In this document: positions 43,662-53,600 of the stretch, one piece after another | Position numbering within the stretch: the stretch's first letter is position 1 | Layout of the letters: each line of letters opens with the position of its first letter | Assembly (NCBI RefSeq): GCF_040412425.1 | Contig: NC_089781.1 | Location: 48,910,727 to 48,974,726 of the forward strand | From: Macrobrachium rosenbergii | Lineage: Eukaryota > Arthropoda > Malacostraca > Decapoda > Palaemonidae | Direction: 5' to 3' | DNA: 64,000 nt | Made by a program: the position numbers and the translations under genes | Notes under the pieces: model-generated | Databases searched by the model: none | Told to the model about the DNA's origin: nothing | Seen by the model: only the letters and a program-made list of their open reading frames with translations

Positions 43662-44885
43662 ATGGCGGATAGCCTCGGGATAGCCAACAATGATAGGTGT
43701 GAGTATGTGGTTGAGGGAATAGACATAAATAAATTAGTCAGGGCAAATGTGTGTGTATATGATGGGGTTTTGAACATGGGAGATCCGAGGGTATATATAA
43801 CGTCATTGCCGAGTGTCAGGAAGAAGCGAGTCCGAGGAATATGTGAGGGAGATTGCGTGGGAATATTACGTGCGTTGGTGAATGTGGATGATGAGAGGTA
43901 CGTGAAGGTACGGCAGGTGATGACAGGTGATTTGAAAGGAGCTAATGATTGGACGTATGAGGAGTTGAAAGAAAGAGTAAAGGTAGATGAAAATGTAAGT
44001 GATAACGTAAGAGAACGATTGAGGAGAATGTTGTGGGATAGGCAGGGGGCATTGAGTCGTGGTGACGAGGATTTTGGGGGATCAAGCTTCCGAATTTAAA
44101 ATAGTTCTGGAAGACGACACTTCCATATATCAGCGTCCCCGACATTTTTCTCCGTCTATCAATCGTGAGATAGAGGAGCAGTGTGAGGAGCTTGAGAGGG
44201 TGGGAGTGATTGAAAGGAGTACGAGCGCCTGGAATAGCCCCATAGTACCGGTACGTAAGCCAGATGGAAGTTTGTGAATGTGTGTGGATTATCGGAAGGT
44301 GAATGAAGTAACTGTGAAAGAGCGATTCCGATGAATGTGGTGTCTGATTGTGTGTACAAGATGAATGGAATGAAAGTGTTTACAAAATTAGATTTGGTAA
44401 GGCTATTACCAGATGCCTCTGGAGGAAGGGAGCAGGCATATTACGGCCTTTTCTAGTAGTTCCTGCCACTACCAGTTCCGAGATTAAGTTTCAGACTGGC
44501 TAATGCGCCTGCTGCCTTCCAAAGGGCAATGAATGTGGTTCTGGCTGGGTTTGATCGCAAGAAGGTAACTGTTTTTATAGATGATATTTTGATTGCGAGT
44601 GAGACTGTAGAAGAGAATATGGAACTGCTTGAACGAGTGTTAGAAAGGTTGGAAGAAGTAGGAATAAAAGTAAAACTTGAAAAGTGTGCTTGGTTGGCTG
44701 GGAGGTGGAATTCCTAGGGCATATGGTGAGTGGAAGAGGTGTAAGGAAGAGTGATAAGTTCGTGAATAAGGTAAGGGAATTTCCACGTCCCCGGACCGTC
44801 GTGAGTTGAAAGGATTTTTGGGTTTAATTGAGTTTGGAAGGAAGTTTATAAAGGATTGTTCAGGATCGGGAAACCACTTACTGAA
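43662..44885 (+). pseudogene. LTR element reverse transcriptase, multiply broken
   Basis: After a linker, the RT begins YQRPRHFSPSINREIEEQCE, ERVGVIERSTSAWNSPIVPV and a stop at 44277, then DYRKVNEVTVKERF, KVFTKLDLV and a garbled palm near 44400-44480. It resumes with GFDRKKVTVFIDDILIASE, where the catalytic box reads FIDD (about 44575), and VKLEKCAW. At least three frame changes. Inactive. Confidence 0.85.
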
Positions 44886-45753
44886 TGGACGGGAAGAGAA
44901 ATTGTGTAAGATTGAAATGGGATGAGCAAATGATCGAAGCGTTCGAGAGATTGAAAGAGGAGGCTGCAAGAGACGTGGCGTTGGCTTTCCCGGACTATAG
45001 TGAGAATGCGAATAAACTAGAACTGTATACGGATGCAAGTAAATATAGTATGGGAGGATGCTTGGTACAAATGCAGAAGGCTAATGGGGAGAACAATTGA
45101 GAGTAATTGCTTATGTGAGCAAAGCGTTTGGAAAGGCAGAGTTGAAATATTCGGTGATTGAAAAGGAATTGGCTGCAATAAGGTTTTGTGTGAAAGCGTT
45201 GAAAGTATTTTTATATGGGGTAGATTTTGTGATACGGACGGACCATCGACCGCTAGTATATATGGTTAAAAAGGAGAGTGTGAATGCTAGAATTGCGAGA
45301 ACGATAGAGGATTTGAATGAGTTTAGTTTTAAGGTAGAGTATGTACAAGGTAGACAGAATATTGTTGCGGATGCTATGTCGCGTATGTGGACTGAACGAG
45401 ATGATAGGGTTAGGAGCGACTGGGACCCGGACCAAGTACCTGTAGGATTTGTGGTAAAGCAACAGTATGTAGGGGTGAATCGAGTGTGGGAATGTCTGTT
45501 TGGGGGGTTGAGTAATTTGGAAACAAATGGATTGATTGACGGAGTACCTGCGAGCATGAACGAGTTACGTGAAAAGGTGATGAATGAGATGCCGGAAGGA
45601 GGAGTGCGCGAGGAAGGAAGGGAATTAGATGAGGAGGAAAAGTTAGTGAAAGTCTTGTTGGTAGTGGCTGAAATGTTTAAAATTACAGTACGATTGTTCT
45701 TTGATGGAATAGGCCGGTGGAGTATAAAGGAAGGGTGGATGAAAATGGTATGA
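44885..45753 (+). pseudogene. LTR element RNase H, one frame change
   Basis: ELYTDASKYSMGGCLVQ holds the first Asp (about 45030). A stop near 45100 is followed, in a new frame, by YVSKAFGKAELKYSVIEKEL (the Glu), FVIRTDHRPLVYMV (the Asp) and VEYVQGRQNIVADAMSRM (the last Asp). A roughly 100-residue tail follows, longer than in simple gypsy elements, before the second protease frame. Confidence 0.85.
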
Positions 45754-47156
45754 ATGTGATTTTAAATGTTCACTGTGGAAAGGATACTTGTAGCTGGCTG
45801 GTTAAGAAAGGTGATTGTGGGGAAAATGAGGGAATACGGGGTAGGGTTGAGGATATCGTTGAAGATGAATGCGATGAGGATGGTTGTGAGGAAGCTAAGC
45901 AGGTGAATGTAGCCGTGAGAGCGTGTATGCATGAAGCGAAAGGTAAATTAGTAACAAATGTAGTGGTGGATCAGAATAAATATTGTAGTTTGGTAGACAC
46001 GGGAGCACAAGTGTCGTTAGTGAGTAGTACAGTAGTTAGTGAATTGGAAAGGTGCGATTGGGATATAAAAAGAAAATCAACGAGTGTAAGGATACATGGT
46101 TTGGGACAAGGGAGTGTGTTAGTATGGGAGGAGGTACAACTAAAAATTCAGTTAGGGGAATTTGAAATAATACATAATTTTGTAGTCATGGATGAGAATG
46201 ATATGCCAACATGTTTTTTATTAGGAATTGATTTTATGAGAATGCATGATATAAGTGTGGATGTCGGGAGGGGAATTTTAGGAAAGGGCGGCAGGGAAAT
46301 AACGAAGGTTAAAGGAGGGGATGTGTCTAAAACTAGTTTTGTAGGTATGGTAGATATTGCAAGGAGTGAAAATGATTTGTTGAGTGAAGAGGAAATTAAG
46401 CAGATGCAAAATCAGTGCATGAAAATAAATATGTTAAGAGAGTGTGTGTTAGGGGGTGTAAGAGTAGGAAGTTGGCCGTCTGAGTTAGAAGTGTATAAGC
46501 GAAGTGCTAAGAGATTTGTTGTATGTAAAGGTATAGTTTATTTTTTGCATCAGGAAGGAATATGGGATGGGGAAGTGTATGTGCCAGTATTTTCGGAAGA
46601 CGCAGCCGTGGGTATGTGTTTATTGGTGCATAATAGGTTTGGGCATCTGGGGAAAAATAAATTATGGGAATGTATGAGAGAGAGATTGTATGTGCCTGGA
46701 TTGAGTAAAATTTGTGCGGATGTAGCGATTACGTGTGCGGACTGTCAGAAGGGTAAGTATCAAAGTGTGCATGCGAATCCACCTGTGTTGCGATTGCAGA
46801 TGAAAGAGTTATTTGAGATGGTTGTGATTGATTGTGTGTCGTTGCCTGTGACTGCTAGAGGACATGTGGGAATGGTTGTAATGGTAGATCATTTGAGTAA
46901 GTTTGCATATCGCGGTAGCGATTCGAACAAAAAGAGTGAGACTGTGGCGAGAATGGTGGGTCAAGTGATGTTGCCAATGTGTGTGTGCAAGCCGACGCGA
47001 ATGTTGAGTGACAATGGGCCTGAATTTGTTGGATGGGAGTTTGAGCAAATGTTGCGTGATTGGGGCATAGAACATGTGTACTCTACGCCAGATATGCCCA
47101 GTGCGAATGGATTGGCGGAACGAACGGTGAGAACGTTGACAGAGATATTACGATGA
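45717..47156 (+). CDS. LTR element protease 2 plus integrase (479 codons)
   Basis: One open frame. Residues about 70-190 form a second retropepsin-like domain: YCSLVDTGAQVSLVSS with DTG at 45994-46002, and CFLLGIDFMRMHDISVDV at about 46210-46262, the expected LLG partner block. Integrase follows: HHCC zinc finger (VHNRFGHLGKNKLWECM to CADCQKG), core with VVIDCVSLP, MLSDNGPEF and NGLAERTVRTL, giving an intact D, D, E set. Integrase inserts the cDNA. A retropepsin here, between RNase H and integrase, is not part of standard Ty3/gypsy order and is additional to the one at 43.2 kb. The frame ends early at 47156 because of a small indel; the integrase C-terminus continues in another frame. Confidence 0.85.
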   Translation: MEYKGRVDENGMNVILNVHCGKDTCSWLVKKGDCGENEGIRGRVEDIVEDECDEDGCEEAKQVNVAVRACMHEAKGKLVTNVVVDQNKYCSLVDTGAQVSLVSSTVVSELERCDWDIKRKSTSVRIHGLGQGSVLVWEEVQLKIQLGEFEIIHNFVVMDENDMPTCFLLGIDFMRMHDISVDVGRGILGKGGREITKVKGGDVSKTSFVGMVDIARSENDLLSEEEIKQMQNQCMKINMLRECVLGGVRVGSWPSELEVYKRSAKRFVVCKGIVYFLHQEGIWDGEVYVPVFSEDAAVGMCLLVHNRFGHLGKNKLWECMRERLYVPGLSKICADVAITCADCQKGKYQSVHANPPVLRLQMKELFEMVVIDCVSLPVTARGHVGMVVMVDHLSKFAYRGSDSNKKSETVARMVGQVMLPMCVCKPTRMLSDNGPEFVGWEFEQMLRDWGIEHVYSTPDMPSANGLAERTVRTLTEILR

Positions 47157-47569
47157 TGAGTGAATGTGATAATGATTGGGATGTAAACGTTGGGCGAGCG
47201 TTGTGGGTATACAACGCCACTGTGCATAAGGGTATTGGTATGTCTCCGTGTAAATATGTGTTAAATTTTGAAAAGATAGTGAGACCGAGATTGGGTCTAT
47301 CTGAGAATGATAGGGAGGTATGGAAGAAGGCGCATGAAAGGTTTGAAAGTTACAAGGTGGGCGAGAAAGTGTTGAAAGAAGTAATCGAGAAAGGGCGGTT
47401 GAATGTAAATAAAGTGCGTGAAAAATTTGAGGGTCCGTATGAGGTGTTGGAAGTTGGTCCCAGTGGGCTTAGTTATGTTGTAGGGGAAGTATGTGTAGAT
47501 GGTAGTGTGAGAGAAATGCGAGCGCATCACAACCAGTTGCGAGATGGAAGGATGTACCGGAATATGTGA
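47150..47569 (+). pseudogene. Integrase C-terminus of the LTR element
   Basis: Continues the integrase in a new frame: ALWVYNATVHKGIGMSPCKY, then KVREKFEGPYEVLEVGPSGL, the GPY/F module that binds DNA, and HHNQLRDGRMY before the stop at 47569. Confidence 0.85.
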
Positions 47570-48164
47570 GAGAGAATGGGGTGTATAAATGGTTGAAATC
47601 GAATGTGGGTGAACCAAGTATGCATGAGAGCTTGTGTATGGAGGATCAGCAATTTGTTTTGGTAGAGTATGGTAAAAAACGTAAGAAAGGGAAGAACGTA
47701 AGTAAACTGAATGGTCGTAAGTTGTGTGATAGGGGTGTGAGTGCCAAAGTGGAAATGAGTGATAAAGCGTGTAATACGGATGAATGGGATGGTATGGATA
47801 GAACGATAGCATATGCGGGTTTGATATAACTGAGTTGACTGAACGTGTAGGGGTTGGTGAGCGGTTGGAGGTGAGCGAAAGTGTAAGAGTAAGAGAGCGT
47901 AGCAGTGATAGACGAGTGATTGAAAGCATGAATGAATCGTTGCAAGAGTTGGAAAGGTCAATGAGCGAATGGGATGGGTTAGTTGAAGAATTGGGGGAGG
48001 TATTTGGGAACGAGTTAGAGGGTATAGATGAGATTGTGGATGAAATTGAGAGTGGTAATAGTGAAGAAGATAGCGTGAATCTGAGAGAGAATGGAGGAGA
48101 TGATGTGAGTTTGAGTGTTGCTAGGAGAGAGAGTGATTCTGAGAGAATGATTGCGTGCCCATGA
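47566..48164 (+). other. Acidic/basic 3' tail of the LTR element
   Basis: Two short frames: one Lys-rich (YGKKRKKGKNVSKL), one acidic and coiled (SMNESLQELERSMSEWDG). There is no signal peptide or membrane span, so it does not look like an envelope. It may be the C-terminal extension of the integrase or an accessory protein. Confidence 0.35.
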
Positions 48165-48256
48165 ACGCGATCTAGAGGACCTGCTAGTGAGCATCCGTGG
48201 GTGTTGCGTAAGGCAATTTGAAAGAGGTGTGAAAGGTGTTGGTTGGGAAATGCTAA

Positions 48257-48271
48257 AAGGGGGGAGAAATA
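48257..48271 (+). promoter_or_regulatory. Polypurine tract
   Basis: AAAAGGGGGGAGAAA directly before the 3' LTR, the expected primer for plus-strand synthesis. Confidence 0.8.
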
Positions 48272-48317
48272 TAGAGGGATGAATAAATTTGTTTTTATTT
48301 AGCATTTCCCAACATTT

Positions 48318-48401
<84 letters not shown>

Positions 48402-48783
48402 TGTAATTGTCGTGAGTGCTTCGGTTGTTGGAAGAGGGATGAGGTCGTTAGTTTGTTTACGGCGCTGTCTGTCTGTGGAATATGTGTGTGAGGATTTTTC
48501 GGTTTTGAAGGCAGTCTTTTTGAGTCTTGAGTCAGAGCTAGTGCTGGTCTGTTTTTTGGTTTGGACAGTTTTTTTTGTGCTGATGCAAAGTTGTTGTTTT
48601 CCTTGTTAGTGTGCTGTTCTTGTTGCTGTATGTTCATGAGTAGTGTGTTTTTCTGTTTTGGTTTGGTTTGTGTGGTTTTGTGTGCTGTGTTGGCGACCGT
48701 GGATGCCTTACTCCATCTTCCAGCAACCGAGGACCAGGGTGAGTGTTGTGTACTGTTTTTTTGTGTTTTAAAATCCCGCCACA
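48272..48783 (+). repeat. 3' LTR
   Basis: 512 bp, nearly identical to 40592-41096. It ends CCACA directly before the TAAC duplication. Confidence 0.88.
48320..48399. repeat. (GA)n microsatellite in the 3' LTR
   Basis: 80 bases of pure GA, 16 longer than in the 5' LTR. Confidence 0.97.
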
Positions 48784-48787
48784 TAAC

Positions 48788-50190
48788 CACGTAAGAAACT
48801 GCAATTTTCTGCTAGCAAAGGGTGGTTTGCAAAGTTTCAGAAACACTACGGCCTAAAAAGCCCTTCCTTGCATGGAGAGGCTGCTTCGGCTGACACGGTC
48901 GCTGCTGAAACATACGTCAATGAAACCTTCAAGAAGATTATCTCTGAAGGTGAATATCAGCCCGAACAAGTTTTTAATATGGAGACGGGCTTGTTTTGGA
49001 AAAGAATGCCCTCACGAACTTTCCTGTTCAAAGAGGAAGCAAAAGCCTCTGGCTTTAAAGCATACAAGGACCGTGTGACCCTCGTGATGTGTGGCAATGC
49101 TGCGGGATTTTTATTAAAGCCAGAACTTATTTACAAGTCTAAAAACCCAAGGGTTTTAAAAAACAAAAACAAGACTCTGCTACCCGTACATTGGATGCAC
49201 AATCCACAGGCCTGGATAACGAAGATGCTGACCTCTGACTGGTTCCACCAGTGTTTTATCCCGCAAGTGAAGGTGTATCTAGCAGAAAAGGGCATGCCAT
49301 TCAAAGTCCTTCTCATTATGGATAATGCTGGTGGCCATGCTACTGATCTGTCGTATTCGGGGGTTCAAGTTGAGTTCCTACCGCCCAACACGACGTCACT
49401 TATTCAACCAATGGACCAGGGAGTTATTAGGGCGTTCAAGGCCCTATACACGAGGAATGCCCTGGCGAACCTGGTTGCTTCCGTGGATGCCGCCCAAGAA
49501 GACGACGATTTCAACTTGAAGGCATACTGGTGGCAGTACACAATTGCTACGTGCCTCCAAAATATCCACAAGGCATTGGAAGAAATGAAGCCTGCCACCA
49601 CTAACGCCAGCTGGAAGAAGTTGTGGCCCGAGGTTGTTTATGACAACAAAGGATTTACACCTGCCGAAATCCAACACTCGGCAGTACAGAAAGCTGTTCA
49701 GTTGGCTGCGATCCTTGGAGGCGAGGGCTTTGCAGACATGACCACAGGCGACATCGACAAACTTCTAGACTGCCACTCCCAGCCGCTAACTGACAAAGAC
49801 CTCAAAGGGTTGACGAAGTCAGCGAGCGAAGAAGAAGCAGCAGCAGCGCAGCAAGAAACAGAAGTTGTCTCCCAAACTGGCTTGACTTTGGAACAGCTCA
49901 CCGGGCTCTGCAACCTGGCTAAGGAACTGCAAGAGCAGTTGCAGGAATGGGACGACGATATGGTTTGATCGGTTCAATTCTGCAACATGGTCGATGACGT
50001 CATGGCCCCCTACAAGATGCTCTTTGACCGGAAAAAGAAGCAGTGGCAGCAACTGCCAATCACAATGTTTTTGCAGCCTCGCAAAAAAGAGCCAGTTCCT
50101 GCTGGTGCTACTACGGTTACACCTTCGGAAACTGCAGAAGAAGTGGAAGAGGTGCCCCAGGAAATGGCACCGCTGTCTGAAGTGACGTAA
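48788..50190 (+). pseudogene. Tigger transposase catalytic half (DDD)
   Basis: Resumes with KKLQFSASKGWFAKFQKHYG and LHGEAASADTVAAETY, the end of the DNA-binding region, then the DDE/D catalytic domain: FNMETGLFWKRMPSRTF, LIMDNAGGH (second Asp, about 49318) and FLPPNTTSLIQPMDQGVI (third Asp, about 49410). The first block normally reads F-N-x-D-E-T-G; here one residue is gone and the catalytic Asp is absent. A TGA at 49966 precedes a further in-frame stretch to 50187 with KKKQWQQLPITMFLQP, the usual Tigger C-terminus. Inactive. Confidence 0.9.
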
Positions 50191-50429
50191 AATACAATCA
50201 GTGACTGCACAGTAAAAGTCATCATCACCTTCATCGTCATCATTTTTACTGCGCAGCAAATTCATCACCATCCTCATTCAAGTTTTACTTCAACTTCTTT
50301 TGTGGTGAGTAGAGTAACAATCCTTATTTTTTTTTTAATCTTAAGTGTTACTGTACTGTATTACATGTAACACAGTACAGTAACATGATACTGTATTGTA
50401 TTACTGTATATATTATTACTGTACGTATA

Positions 50430-50711
50430 CAGGCAGTCCCCAGTTATCGGCAGCCTCAGTTACCGGCGATCTGGTTTTACGGCGCTTGTCTAGCGACGAC
50501 AATAACCAGATTTTCATCGCTGATAACTGGTTATTGGCACTGATCGCCTCTTATCGGCGGCACTGATCACCAGTTATCGGCGCCACTAACCGGTTATCGG
50601 CGCCGCTAACCAGGGATTAGTGCTATTATCGCTGATTTTCGGTTAGCGGCGATTATCGGCTGTCGTCATGCCATCGGGAACGGAACCCCACCGATAACCT
50701 GGGACTGCCTA
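50430..50711. mobile_element. MITE with TTATCGGCG-type internal repeats
   Basis: Flanked by TA (50428-50429 and 50712-50713). Termini CAGGCAGTCCCCAGTTATCGG and CCGATAACCTGGGACTGCCT form inverted repeats. The interior has several copies of CGGTTATCGGCGCC-like units. It is inserted in the 3' non-coding part of the Tigger. Confidence 0.8.
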
Positions 50712-50943
50712 TACCGTATTCTTTCAAATTTAAAGCTTGCCGATCACGTCATATACTATAGCTACTTTACCACAGTAAATTAGCCCCTGTTATATGGTAC
50801 TGTAAACTTACCTACTGAAGTCATATTGCTTAACAGTTGTCCCTGTTATTAATAGTGTAAAGGGTTGGTTGTTAAGAGTACAGGGAGGGTTTTAAAAAGT
50901 CCAAATGCTGTACACAATCAATAAATAAATATGCTGTTCGTAC

Positions 50944-51010
50944 TTCGCGGAATTTCAATTATCGCGGCCGGTCTTGGAACCTATCTCCCGCGATAAACGA
51001 GGGGTCACTG
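50944..51010 (+). repeat. Right terminal inverted repeat of the Tigger element
   Basis: Reads CTATCTCCCGCGATAAACGA then GGGGTCACTG; its complement CAGTGACCCCTCG matches Tigger/pogo termini. Confidence 0.8.
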
Positions 51011-51012
51011 TA

Positions 51013-52650
51013 TTGAAAATATTTTATTATAGGGGTCGAGTTTTACTCTCTTTTTTTGTATTATCAATTTGGATTTTTTCTAATAATTTACTCACGACAT
51101 TCATTTGTTTTTCTTTATAATATACTAAGTGCTCAATGCACATGCAACCTTTTTCATGGGTACTCAAATTTGTGGTTTCTTTTTTTTTCATATTTCATAA
51201 AGTTTCTTTTATGTTTTTGTTATTGTTGCACAATGCAATGAAACAATCATTACATCCACAAGAGTTATCATGTATATTTCTTTCTTTATTTGTTCTTGTT
51301 ATACCAATTATTGGTGATGGAGTAATCTCTTCTCCTTTGATATATTCATTATTCTCTATGGTACGATTGTCTTCCACTTCTTCGGTATTTTGGATATCTG
51401 TATCCATTGGTTTTACTATTATTTTAGGAGATAATGGTATATTCTTGTTTTTGCTTTTGTTCTTTCTTCATATCTTTTGTCTTTGATTTGACCAACGTTT
51501 CTCTAACAAATGTTGGTTTCTTTGTTTTGGGTGGTGTTCTTTCCAATGGTCTTTTTTTATCTTTAATTTCCAGTCTATCAGGTCCCTCCTCTGTTACTTC
51601 CATAGTAGCGTACTCGTGTTCCTATTTGCATTAATATTTCTAATGAATTTGATAAAATGTTATCCACATCATTTGTACCCGTTTCTTTATTCTTTACCAT
51701 TTTAATTTTTTCCCTTGGGCATTAATTTCTTCTTGCAATTTACTTTTCTGTGCTTCGTTACTTCTATTTCTATGTATTTTTGTTTCCTTATTGGTTCCTG
51801 TTATTGAAGAATATGTATGTTTCTTAGATGGATCTTGCATTCCTCTTACATTTAATTCCAACTTAGCCTCTTTTATAGACATCCCTGTTCGTTCTTGTAA
51901 CATTTTCAATTCTGTATTGTATATGTAGTAACATACATTCTTTGGACCTTGCATGATGATCCTGTCCACAGTTTACACATTTTGGCTCACTACATTTCCA
52001 TTGTGTGGCACGTTCTTCAGATCCACAATAAGCACATACAGGTTCATTATGACAGTTTTTCTTCGTGTGTCCATATTTACTACAATTTTGACATTGTAGT
52101 GGCTTTGGAACATAAGGTCTTGGTTCTCTACTTTGGCCCAAATTTTTATTTTTTGAGGTAAATCTTGACCCTCAAATTTTATTTTTGCAATTCTTAATAC
52201 TTTATTATTCTGTTTACTTGGTATATATACCTCACAATCTTGGACTTTGGTATATCTCATTTTAAGAGAGTCCAACAGCATATTCTTAATAACCGGTTCG
52301 TCATTATTTTCAGGAAGTACAATAATACTCTGAATGCTGTTCATAGTAATGCTTTTTTACTTTTATATTCACATTGTCGATACTTTTTATTGATAGTCTT
52401 CAGACTGGTTTTTTGCTGTGGCTTCTGTAAGCCACGTCTTCATTTTTATTTGTCTAAACAACATTTCTGTCGTTGAGTGTCTTTTTAATAAGATGTTTTC
52501 CAATTTTAGGGCTGAGATAGAAACCCTGACCAACTTTCACTCCCAAAGAAGGAGTCGAAGTGAGTCAAGGTTGGGTCAAGACGATATTTACTTCTTTTTG
52601 ATTTCTTGTGCACTGGAGCATAAGGTTCCAGTATGATTACATTTGGATTC
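51013..52650 (-). pseudogene. LINE ORF1 (gag-like) with zinc knuckles, frameshifted
   Basis: Nucleic-acid chaperone ORF of the same minus-strand LINE. It begins with LDPTLTHFDSFFGSESWSGFL (about 52520-52590), continues through MNSIQSIIVLPENNDEPVIK, and has three Cys/His knuckles at about 51960-52100: CQNCSKYGHTKKNC, CAYCGSEERATQWKC and CVNCGQDHHARSKEC. The C-terminal part has NSCGCNDCFIALCN (about 51220-51270). Frame changes at about 52130, 51900 and 51400. The three-knuckle arrangement supports the I/Jockey group. Confidence 0.85.
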
Positions 52651-53170
52651 TTTTTGTTTTTTCCAAAGAAAGGTTCTTACAGGAGGTTTCAACGGTCACC
52701 AACTGTGCCGAGTCACTACCATCAAAGGGCCCAGGGGTACTTAAATCTTTATTTTCACTTAGCATAAAGATTTGAGGGAGGAAAAAAAATTAACCTGAAA
52801 ACCTTAAAAAGATATCATCAGCTTTTCATGGAGTTTTATTCTTCCACCAATGGCACATTATGAGAACTGACTCCCAAATGTCCGCTCCCTACCCTACCCC
52901 AAAGGGGATGGCACAACATGATTAGCATGGCCCAAGTGTAAGCCAAACCCGCTTGCTAGGACTGACAGTATTACAAGAATACAATCATCCCCACCCTAAT
53001 CATGTTATGGGGAAACCGGATAGAATGCCAAGAGTCCTATCCATAGAACCAGACCCCCCTGGAATCCGTGGTCCAGCCCTAACGAATAGTTCAGCCTTTG
53101 AGCTACCAATCTGGTAACTCTCGGGTCTGGACTGGGCACGGGAAAATACATCTGCATACACAGCCATGAC
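52651..53170 (-). other. Probable LINE 5' UTR
   Basis: Lies directly upstream of ORF1 and has no coding frame. It contains a C-rich stretch 'gcccaggggtac' and 'ctaccctaccccaaagggg'. The 5' end is not marked by a target duplication that I can see. Confidence 0.4.
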
Positions 53171-53600
53171 ATTCAGACATGCACAGATAACACAGATCCA
53201 TGAGCAGACTTACATACAGAACATTATCGGGCAGTTGATGGTCCTACCACAGTTCTCACTATTTAGCTTCGGATATAAACCCATTCGCAACTATGATATC
53301 TTTTCCTATTTATCAGGTCCAATAAATTTTATTAAAAGTGGAAAATTCCACAAATTTAATCCAAAATAATATATGATGGTATATGAGACTCTTGGACTCA
53401 AACCCAGGAACAAATTCCAGGGGTTCAAGAGCCCCCTCACCACGTCAAGGTGGTCTCATATCGAGGGAGTGTCACTCATACAGACGGAGGAGTCAGGGTG
53501 ACCTGTTTTGTCAGAGATTCCTTCCAGATCCAAAGCCAAAGTATCTCTCCAACTCTTTTAATCCTTTGATGAGGTCGGTCTCGCATCTTTCTTCTTGCAT
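53171..53600. other. Short dispersed repeat DNA
   Basis: Contains an imperfect hairpin (GACTCTTGGACTCAAACCC with GGGGTTCAAGAGCC, 53390-53433) and 'ccccctcaccacgtcaaggtgg'. It may be the 3' terminus of DIRS remnant D. No gene seen. Confidence 0.3.

Larger units (their letters stand above)
40592..48783 (+). mobile_element. Ty3/gypsy-type LTR retrotransposon with two protease domains
   Basis: Flanked by the 4-bp duplication TAAC (40588-40591 and 48784-48787). LTRs at 40592-41096 and 48272-48783 are nearly identical, so insertion is recent. Order: primer site, gag with five zinc knuckles, protease 1, RT, RNase H, protease 2, integrase, acidic tail, polypurine tract. Gag, RT, RNase H and integrase have frame breaks or stops. 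No envelope-like protein (signal peptide or membrane span) was seen. The gene order PR-RT-RH-IN places it in the Ty3/gypsy group. Confidence 0.9.
39535..51010 (+). mobile_element. Tigger/pogo DNA transposon carrying nested insertions
   Basis: The right terminus ends CGAGGGGTCACTG at 51010 followed by TA; the left terminus near 39535 reads AGTGACCCTCAG, an imperfect inverted partner. The core element is about 3.0 kb (transposase halves at 40122-40590 and 48788-50190). It is expanded to 11.5 kb by an LTR retrotransposon (40592-48783) and a MITE (50430-50711). It lies inside the LINE just upstream of the endonuclease frame. Confidence 0.85.

Noticed and set aside
47297..47961. Minus-strand frames of 144-210 codons opposite the integrase tail
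   Set aside because: Antisense shadows of the same kind; composition is biased and no motif is present.
47566..48164. Envelope gene of a retrovirus-like element
   Set aside because: No signal peptide, membrane span or Cys pattern; the frames are short, charged and soluble.
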